Made by a program: the position numbers and the translations under genes. Positions 21,819 through 27,813 of a DNA stretch of 27,813 bases are shown one piece after another (the stretch's first letter is position 1; every line of letters starts with the position of its first letter). This DNA is from a virus. Location: the IMG/VR virus record IMGVR_UViG_3300040801_001333, positions 1 to 27,813 of that record. One strand, 5' to 3'. The notes under the pieces were generated by a model that searched no databases, had not been told where the DNA came from, and saw nothing but the letters and a program-made list of their open reading frames with translations.

Positions 21819-24800
21819 ATGTCTTGTCCTGACCTTGCTGGAGGCTTGGGTAATCTCACGATCGGTCAGACCGGTGCGTCGACTGAAGTTAAGAGTTACA
21901 TCCGCGATATTCAGGCGGACACGCATGCGTGGTCGTACAGCGCGAAGTTGTCCCTGAACGCCCTAGAGCGTGCCCTCAGCGACCTAGAAACGACCACCAC
22001 CCCGCCCGAACCCTTCGACTTCAGCATGACGCTGGACAGCGTCGTTGGGGACTACGACGCCACGTTACCAGCGCCGCTCCCTGTTGCACCGTGGACGCCT
22101 GATAGTAAAGCGCCGAGTTATGACGGGGAAACGACCTGTGATGTGGGGTCTAACCCGGTAGCCAGGCCCGGTACAATTGACCTGACTGTGGTGGCCCCCG
22201 CTGCCTACGTGGCCCCCTCACAAACGCTGTACACTCCGATTGTCCCGGAGGTCTCGGATCTCAGTAACGACATCGTTTACACCGACCCAGGCGATCGCCC
22301 TGTGTCTAGCGCCGTCGATCCAGTGGCGCTCTATGTCGCCCCCGAAGCACTGTCGCCTGACCTGAATAACATCCGTTTGCCAGGTGATCCGCCGCCGACA
22401 GCGCCGACCGCGCCGGACTTCGCTACGCTGGTCCCGACTTTCGATACGACGCCGACTGTAACGCCGCTTGATTGGTCAGATAAGCCCTCGGCTCCTGCGG
22501 GCTACGACGCAGGTAGCATAAGCTGGGACTTCAACGACTCAGCCCCTTCGTTTGACACGAAGCCTCCGACTATAGACTATTCGGGTGCGCCGGGCGCCTT
22601 TGAGCCAGACACGGTGCCTACTCCCGTAGAGCTGACGCCAGTCACACCTGCCACCTACGATCCGCCAGATAACCCGGAGCAGTTGACACTGACCGACGTG
22701 GTTATCCCTGATGTGCCGGACATTGATCTGACTGACTTCGAGCCGATCACCACTAACTTCGGCGAATTAGATAAGTTGGAGGGCGCGCTCTCGTATCAAG
22801 ACGACGGCTTTTCCGATGGGCATCTTGCAGAGCTAGTCGTTGACATCAAGCGCGTACTCGCTGGGAATGTGGGCCTGCCCCCTGCGATCTGGGATGCGAT
22901 CTGGGACAAGGCTTCGGCTCAGATCACTCGTGCAGGCGTAGCCCGCGAGCGCCAGGGTCGACAGGCTTGGGCCAAGCTCGGCTGGAGTATGCCTGGCGGC
23001 GTGGCGCTGGCTCAGCAGGAACAAGCGGCGTTCGACATCAACCAGCAGCTGAGCGATAAGGCCAAGGAGCAGGCGATCCAGCGGGCGGTGATGAGCCGTG
23101 AGGATTTCTGGAAAGCCATGGAGCAAGGCGTCACTGCCGAGAAGCTACTCCGCGACCACTACCATGCGTTCCAGGAGCGGCAGCTCAAGGCACAGATCGC
23201 AATGGTCGAGACGATGGTCGCGGTCTACAACGCCAACGTCTCTCGTTATAACGCCAATGTTGCCTCGACTCAGGCGCTCATTGCGCTGCGTGACCAGGAA
23301 ATCCGCACGCTAATGGTTCCGCTGGATGTGGCTAAGGCCCGCATCGAGGGGGCGGGTATGCAGGTCCAGGCCCAGGGGCAGAAGCTGCAGAACCAAGCGC
23401 TGAAGTGGGAGCAGGTCAAGCTTGCACTGCAGCAGTACACGGCAGAGATCGAGAGCAAGAAGAACGAGCTGCTGTTCCAGGCACAGCGGTTGGAACTGTT
23501 CGGCTCCCAGGTCAAGCTGCGCGAGACCGAGGTGCTGGAGTGGTCGAAGAAATGGGACGGCTACGCCTCGAAGATCGAGGCACAGAAGGCGATCTCGTCT
23601 ACCTTCAGTGCTGAAGTCGCGTCCTTTGCTGAACGGGTTAAGGGGTACACGGCGACCGTCGAGGCCGAACGCTCGAAGGTGCTGGCTGAGGCGGAGACCG
23701 AGCGCTTTAAGATCGAGGCCGCCAAGTACGAGCTGGAGGAGTTCAACGCGAAATGGGAGCACGTTCTCAAGACAAACTCCCTCCTGTCCCAGCGTGACGA
23801 CACCGCTGTTAAGCTCTATAGCGCTGGAGTTCAGAAGTCCGCGACCGTCGCACAAGCGAATACCCAGGTGGAGAATTTGCGTCTTGAGTCGTTCAAGAGC
23901 GAAGTGTCGGCCTACCAAGCGAAGCTAGAGGACGCTGCGCGGCGGGCCTCCGCTATCGCAACCTACTACGGAGCAGAGGCCGCGCGCTACCAGGCGGACG
24001 CTGCCGGGGCAAAGGCCGCGATCGACGCGAGTGCGACCCGCGTTCAGGCGCAGGCGAGTGTCGTGGACGCGGAAGCACGGGCGTACAGCGCTGCGGTCGA
24101 GGGGGAAAAGACTTCTGCGCAGATGGACGCCCTGGTCATCGAGACCGAGATGAAGCACGAGCAGATTGCCTGGGAGAACCAGAAGCAGCTGGCCGAGGCA
24201 TCAGCGCTGGCTTACGACGCCGCCCACAAGGGGGCCGTCGCTGCGGTCGAAGCCTCACGTCACATTTCTGCGGCCAACGCGCAGAACCAATCGGTCAAGG
24301 CCGCGGAGGCCAGCGCCAATGCGCAGGCATACTCAGCCGGGGCGCAGCAGTTAACGGCGGAAACGAACGCTAACGCTAAGGCGATTGATGCGGCTATCGC
24401 GGCGACCCAAGCGGAGATCGCGGTGTATGACGCTGAGACGAAGCGTGAAGCGGCAAGGCTGCAGTCCGATGCGCAGGTTGCCAGCGCCGATGCCTCAAGG
24501 GCCAACGCCCGCAGCTCCTGGGCAGAGTCGAAGGTGCGCTCCCAAGCTGTGCAGCTGCAGGCTGAGGCTGAGCAGGCGAAGCTCGATCAGACAGAGATGA
24601 TTGAAGAGGCTAAACTGCAGATGCAGAAGCTTTTGCAGCTTTCTACCGTGCAGATTAGGGGGCTGGAGTCGATCTCACAGATCTACGCTCAGCTGGTGGC
24701 CGGCGCCTACAGCGCGGCGAATATCAGCGCAAGCATTGGTGATAGCTACTCGGGCAGCATGTCTGGGTCGGTCGGCTGCAGCGAAAATACCAATATAAAC

Positions 24801-24824
24801 TTTGAAGGCGTTGCCGAGGATTAA
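21819..24824 (+). CDS. Long coiled-coil virion protein
   Basis: A 1001-aa protein with AGGAG 8 nt upstream of ATG 21819. Residues 1 to about 330 are Pro/Asp/Thr-rich and probably extended. A compact module at about 350-395 (LPPAIWDAIWDKASAQITRA ... RQAWAKLGWSMPGG) is the most conserved-looking part. From about 395 to 960 it is nearly all Ala/Gln/Glu/Lys helix with heptad-like spacing, a coiled-coil rod. The end is Gly/Ser-rich with one Cys (SYSGSMSGSVGC). No membrane segment or enzyme motif. It could be a tail appendage rod, an internal core protein or a tape-like protein; the podovirus context makes a classical tape measure less likely. Antisense open frames here are mirror images of its Ala/Gln-rich codons. 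Confidence 0.6.
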   Translation: MSCPDLAGGLGNLTIGQTGASTEVKSYIRDIQADTHAWSYSAKLSLNALERALSDLETTTTPPEPFDFSMTLDSVVGDYDATLPAPLPVAPWTPDSKAPSYDGETTCDVGSNPVARPGTIDLTVVAPAAYVAPSQTLYTPIVPEVSDLSNDIVYTDPGDRPVSSAVDPVALYVAPEALSPDLNNIRLPGDPPPTAPTAPDFATLVPTFDTTPTVTPLDWSDKPSAPAGYDAGSISWDFNDSAPSFDTKPPTIDYSGAPGAFEPDTVPTPVELTPVTPATYDPPDNPEQLTLTDVVIPDVPDIDLTDFEPITTNFGELDKLEGALSYQDDGFSDGHLAELVVDIKRVLAGNVGLPPAIWDAIWDKASAQITRAGVARERQGRQAWAKLGWSMPGGVALAQQEQAAFDINQQLSDKAKEQAIQRAVMSREDFWKAMEQGVTAEKLLRDHYHAFQERQLKAQIAMVETMVAVYNANVSRYNANVASTQALIALRDQEIRTLMVPLDVAKARIEGAGMQVQAQGQKLQNQALKWEQVKLALQQYTAEIESKKNELLFQAQRLELFGSQVKLRETEVLEWSKKWDGYASKIEAQKAISSTFSAEVASFAERVKGYTATVEAERSKVLAEAETERFKIEAAKYELEEFNAKWEHVLKTNSLLSQRDDTAVKLYSAGVQKSATVAQANTQVENLRLESFKSEVSAYQAKLEDAARRASAIATYYGAEAARYQADAAGAKAAIDASATRVQAQASVVDAEARAYSAAVEGEKTSAQMDALVIETEMKHEQIAWENQKQLAEASALAYDAAHKGAVAAVEASRHISAANAQNQSVKAAEASANAQAYSAGAQQLTAETNANAKAIDAAIAATQAEIAVYDAETKREAARLQSDAQVASADASRANARSSWAESKVRSQAVQLQAEAEQAKLDQTEMIEEAKLQMQKLLQLSTVQIRGLESISQIYAQLVAGAYSAANISASIGDSYSGSMSGSVGCSENTNINFEGVAED

Positions 24825-24825
24825 T

Positions 24826-26793
24826 ATGACTAAGGTATTAGAAGACTTACGGGCTAAGGGTATTCCTTATAAGTTTAGCGGAGAATGGCCAGATCCGAAG
24901 CTACAATCGGGAAATACTTCGATAGTTCCAACGAGAAATAGTACTCCTGTAATTAATCCAGTTCCGGAGTCTACCCGTCCTGTTCCAACTGCACCAGGTG
25001 CAGTGTTTGGCCCGCTGGGAGACAATGGGTTGTTCAGGTCGGCTGTGACTCCCTCATTAGATTCAGTCCCTCCAGGGCCGGCACAGTTAGCGCAATTGGA
25101 GCCTGTTAGTAACCCAATCAAGTATGACCCTAACGTATTAGTTCGTCCTGCAGAATCTACAGGATCTAGAAGTCTATTGCCAGCACAGATCAAGGATAGG
25201 CATAATGAGACAATGGGTGCTCTTAATCAACAAGCTATAGCTGCCGGGGAACCTACAAATACTGTGCCTCCTGGTGGATTATTATCTGCCTATGGTATGC
25301 CTAATAGGGGGCCGGGTGTGCTTAGTCCCGTATCGCCGGTTTCAGCTAGTTCATCTTCAGCTCCACCTATACCATCAGCAAGTAATCCTCAAGAAGAATC
25401 TTCTGGATGGCAAAAGGCTTTGAATATTGGTGGGATGGCTGCAGGTCTTGCAGGTCTTGGAGCAGCTGCTAGGCTTCCGGGTTTAATAGCTAATCCTCTT
25501 TCAGGTCTACCCCCTAGAACACCGACACCACCTGGCATGGCAGCGCGAGGGGCAAGCGCTTTAGGTAGGGCCGTATTAAAACCGTTTGCTACTCACCCGG
25601 CTACGGCGGCGATAGGCGGAATGCTGTATTCAGGGAATACTCAAACAGACGAGCAGGAGATGGCTGAGAAAGCTAAATGGGAATCAGGTGAATATAGTTT
25701 GCCTGAGGGGTATACGGAAGCTACTACTCCAGAAGAGCGGGGCCAGTTGTTGGCAGACCCTGATTGGATAAAGACTAATGGCGCTGATCCTGAGCTTAGA
25801 ACAGAGAAGCCTAGTTGGGATCATACAGGTAGTGTACCTGTAGTGCCCGGTGGAGCAGGGGATTCAGGCAACAATGCTCTAGGTACCGGCACTTCTTCTG
25901 CCTTAAATGTGCCCGACAACTGGACCAGAACCATCACCCAATCAGCCACTGATCCGGGTAGAGAGATCGCGGCGTACTCAAATGGAAAAGGAAGTTGGAT
26001 GACTGGGGAACGGGATGTAGGTACTGGAGGTGGAACCTTTAGTGTTATCCGTGGTCCTGGCAGCAATGGGATGAGTACGGAAGAATGGGATGCACTACCG
26101 AATGAAGAAAAGATTAGCCGGAACGTAGCGGCCATTAGAAAAGCGGGAGAAGCTCAAAGGGCACTAGCTTATGCGAAAGCAGGTAGGACTCCTCCAGAAA
26201 TGGGTGGAGATGGGGGGTATAGGAGAAGTGGAGGTTATGAAAGCAATCGTTCTCGTACTAGGACCCTAAATGAACTCATGGAAGGGCTATCGGGTGAGAT
26301 AGATACTATGGGCGGGAAAGCCAACGTGTTAACGGCTAAGGGATTGATGATGCAGCGGCACTTACCTGAAGTGTTCGATAGGGTAACGGGTAGGACAGAT
26401 GCAGCCACCGCAATGGATTGGCAGATGAAACAGCAGAACCTGGCACTGGAAAGGCAAAAGGCCATAGCGGCTCAGGCAAACGCGGACAGGACTTATGGAG
26501 TAGAGCGGGATAAGCTGGGATTAAGGGGAATAGAAACGGACCTGAAAAAGGCGGAGTATGTGGATGAGTTCCGGCAGAACTTTAGGGAGCGGTTCCATTT
26601 GCCTAATGCACCGACTGAAAGGTTGGCACAGGATGCCATTCGGATTTCCCAGGAAACCGGTATGTCACCTTATGATGTGCAACAAAAGATGGCACAGGAG
26701 TTGGCAAAGCAGAAAGGGAATGGGAAGAAGTTTGAGTGGAATAACGAGGAAAAATATAACCAATTCCTAATCAACGTAGGCACTCAGCAATGA
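24826..26793 (+). CDS. Probable internal virion (ejection) protein
   Basis: A 655-aa protein, start ATG 24826 one base after the previous stop; a longer TTG start at 24802 is unlikely. The first 190 residues are Pro/Asn/Ser-rich and disordered. Around 198-230 and 256-270 are Gly/Ala-rich hydrophobic segments (IGGMAAGLAGLGAAARLPGL; HPATAAIGGMLYSG) that could insert in a membrane. A Gly/Ser-rich middle follows, then amphipathic helices rich in Gln, Arg and Lys (about 520-600). This mix, just before another protein with similar membrane-type segments, is what one sees in podovirus proteins ejected with the DNA. I do not recognise a family; the role is inferred. Codon use is clearly A/T-richer than in the coiled-coil gene before it. 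Confidence 0.55.
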   Translation: MTKVLEDLRAKGIPYKFSGEWPDPKLQSGNTSIVPTRNSTPVINPVPESTRPVPTAPGAVFGPLGDNGLFRSAVTPSLDSVPPGPAQLAQLEPVSNPIKYDPNVLVRPAESTGSRSLLPAQIKDRHNETMGALNQQAIAAGEPTNTVPPGGLLSAYGMPNRGPGVLSPVSPVSASSSSAPPIPSASNPQEESSGWQKALNIGGMAAGLAGLGAAARLPGLIANPLSGLPPRTPTPPGMAARGASALGRAVLKPFATHPATAAIGGMLYSGNTQTDEQEMAEKAKWESGEYSLPEGYTEATTPEERGQLLADPDWIKTNGADPELRTEKPSWDHTGSVPVVPGGAGDSGNNALGTGTSSALNVPDNWTRTITQSATDPGREIAAYSNGKGSWMTGERDVGTGGGTFSVIRGPGSNGMSTEEWDALPNEEKISRNVAAIRKAGEAQRALAYAKAGRTPPEMGGDGGYRRSGGYESNRSRTRTLNELMEGLSGEIDTMGGKANVLTAKGLMMQRHLPEVFDRVTGRTDAATAMDWQMKQQNLALERQKAIAAQANADRTYGVERDKLGLRGIETDLKKAEYVDEFRQNFRERFHLPNAPTERLAQDAIRISQETGMSPYDVQQKMAQELAKQKGNGKKFEWNNEEKYNQFLINVGTQQ

Positions 26794-26993
26794 CTCCACA
26801 TGAGAAACTTCGAGCGCTGGTAGATAGGGTTAATAAGAACTCTGCGAAACGACCTGCCACTGGAGGGGATGGTCGGATGGGAGAGGAAGCCATGAATACC
26901 GGCGCTGTGGCGCAGAACCAGGCGATGATGAACAAGGCTCTACCTATGGGCCGGACGCTGCCGTTGAGAGACCTGCAGCGTAAAGGAAAATAG
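26790..26993 (+). CDS. Small basic protein after the ejection-type gene
   Basis: A 67-aa protein starting in an ATGA overlap (26790-26793). Basic, Met/Gln-rich, no signal or membrane segment. The coupling suggests it works with its neighbour, for example as an assembly partner, but no family is recognised. Confidence 0.6.
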   Translation: MTPHEKLRALVDRVNKNSAKRPATGGDGRMGEEAMNTGAVAQNQAMMNKALPMGRTLPLRDLQRKGK

Positions 26994-27007
26994 ACTACGA
27001 GTAGTCT
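26992..27007. repeat. Short perfect inverted repeat after the small basic gene
   Basis: AGACTAC-GA-GTAGTCT forms a 7-bp stem overlapping the TAG stop codon (26991-26993). The two-base centre is too tight for a stable RNA hairpin without opening one or two pairs. No T-run follows. Confidence 0.6.
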
Positions 27008-27019
27008 TCAGGAAATCGA

Positions 27020-27050
27020 ATGTACAAATGATCCGGGATCATTTGTACAT
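27020..27050. repeat. Palindrome copy 2 (15-bp arms, 1-nt centre)
   Basis: ATGTACAAATGATCC (27020-27034) is mirrored exactly by 27036-27050 around a single G. The inner arms are the same sequence as copy 1 at 10354-10380; only the centre (CGG instead of CTA) and outermost bases differ. The two copies sit in the two gaps that bound the tail operon. Candidate roles are a protein operator, an RNA hairpin for processing, or a recombination site. Confidence 0.88.
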
Positions 27051-27088
27051 ACAAGTACCTGCTAATGCAGAACTAAGAGACCCAAACA

Positions 27089-27813
27089 ATGCAACACCCT
27101 TTCTTTACCAATACCCCTAAGCTTCCCCAAGGTGTCTATGATCCGAACCTGGACATGCGCCCGGACCTGTCCGAGTGGCGCAAAGGTCTTGGTGCATTCG
27201 GTGATGAGATGCAAGCCTTTGGTGGTGGCCTGACAGCGCTGGGGGCGCAGCATTTGAAGAGTGTTGCACCTGAGGTAGCTCAAGGGACTTTAGACAGGGT
27301 ACATGATTGGGGTGTAGGGACGTATGCGAAGAACATTCAGGAATCTACTGCAGGAAGGCAAGCACCTAAAGTCGCCAGGGTAGAGGACATTGATTCACCT
27401 GACGCGGCCAAGAGCTGGGCCTCGTACCAGCTTGGTAAGGGTTTGCCTATGCTGGCTAGTCTAGCTATTCCGGGTGCAGTGGGTGCTGGTATTGGTAAAG
27501 CAGCGGTGGGGCAAGGGACGAAGGCTGTCTTGAAGTCTCAGCTGGGCCGAACCGTAGCAGGTCGGGTAGTAGATAAGAAGGCTCAACAGATGGCCAGGGA
27601 TGAGGTCAGGAAGTACATGGTTCGTGGTGCTGTAGGTGGCGGCATGGCCGGTGCCTTTGGTGTTGAGGGCGGCGCGGCCTATGGTGAGATGATAGAGGAA
27701 GGAGTTAATCCTGAAGATGCGGCTGGACCGGCTACTGCGGTGGGAGGAATTAACGCGGCACTGGAAGTGTTACCGATCTATAAGGTGGCAAAGAACTTGG
27801 GTGCTGGGGCACA
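27089..27813 (+). CDS. N-terminal part of a large internal/polyvalent virion protein (cut by window)
   Basis: An open frame from ATG 27089 runs past the window end (241 codons visible, no stop). After an N-terminal Pro/Asp segment (TPKLPQGVYDPNLDMRPDLS) come helices and then two Gly-zipper-like hydrophobic stretches: GKGLPMLASLAIPGAVGAGI (about 116-135) and GAVGGGMAGAFGVEGGAAYG (about 180-199). The motif series VEDIDSPDAAKSWASYQLGKGLP resembles the start of very large phage proteins that are packaged in the head and ejected into the cell. Such proteins may carry extra enzyme domains further on. Family and full length cannot be decided here. The binding site is modest (AAGAGA about 8 nt upstream). 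Confidence 0.6.
   Translation, partial: MQHPFFTNTPKLPQGVYDPNLDMRPDLSEWRKGLGAFGDEMQAFGGGLTALGAQHLKSVAPEVAQGTLDRVHDWGVGTYAKNIQESTAGRQAPKVARVEDIDSPDAAKSWASYQLGKGLPMLASLAIPGAVGAGIGKAAVGQGTKAVLKSQLGRTVAGRVVDKKAQQMARDEVRKYMVRGAVGGGMAGAFGVEGGAAYGEMIEEGVNPEDAAGPATAVGGINAALEVLPIYKVAKNLGAGA

Noticed and set aside
22833-24505. Several long antisense open frames within the coiled-coil gene (e.g. 23310-23918, 202 aa)
   Set aside because: They mirror the Ala/Gln/Glu-rich codons of the sense gene, lack ribosome binding sites and give Leu/Arg-rich low-complexity products.
21819-24824. Classical tape measure protein
   Set aside because: No tail-tube, sheath or frameshifted chaperone genes are present, and the position after the appendage genes does not fit. 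Left as a coiled-coil virion protein.

Overview
The window looks like part of the genome of a double-stranded DNA tailed phage (Caudoviricetes), or of a prophage of that type. Every supported gene lies on the + strand, genes are packed with 1-8 nt overlaps (ATGA, TAATG), and the order is the classic lysis, terminase, portal, scaffold, capsid, adaptor, tail, internal-protein series. The major capsid protein is of the phage N4 gp56 type, the portal is long (736 aa), and there is no sheath, no tail-tube gene and no clear tape measure. That points to a short-tailed, podovirus-like particle. A lipobox protein suggests a Gram-negative host; the host cannot be named from this sequence.

Layout: 1-894 holds the end of an unknown gene, a small lipoprotein and a holin-like membrane protein. 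894-3495 is a packaging cassette: a PD-(D/E)XK nuclease-like protein, the small terminase and the large terminase. 3623-8980 is the head: portal, small protein, scaffold-like acidic protein, major capsid protein, and small structural or decoration candidates. 8980-12815 holds two related adaptor-type proteins, a coiled-coil membrane protein, a beta-rich nozzle/stabilisation-type protein and a conserved structural candidate. 12819-24824 is the tail appendage and host-contact region. It has a 1207-aa protein with an embedded CAP (SCP/PR-1) domain, two tandem paralogue pairs, a GT-A glycosyltransferase, an 835-aa modular protein with Gly-rich repeats, and a 1001-aa coiled-coil protein. 24826 to the end holds probable internal (ejected) virion proteins with glycine-rich membrane-type segments; the last is cut by the window edge.

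There are only five gaps longer than 40 bases, and each carries a repeat or hairpin. The two gaps flanking the nuclease/terminase cassette share a short repeat (AACGAGCGAAGCGAGGCGCT, five intergenic copies) followed by a related leader. The two gaps bounding the tail region (10.35 kb and 27.03 kb) share a near-identical 27-31 nt palindrome. The fifth gap has a TATAAT box and a hairpin.

The most unusual items are the CAP-domain tail protein, the glycosyltransferase inside the tail operon, the cassette-flanking repeat family, and the paired palindromes. No stretch above 300 bases lacks a gene.
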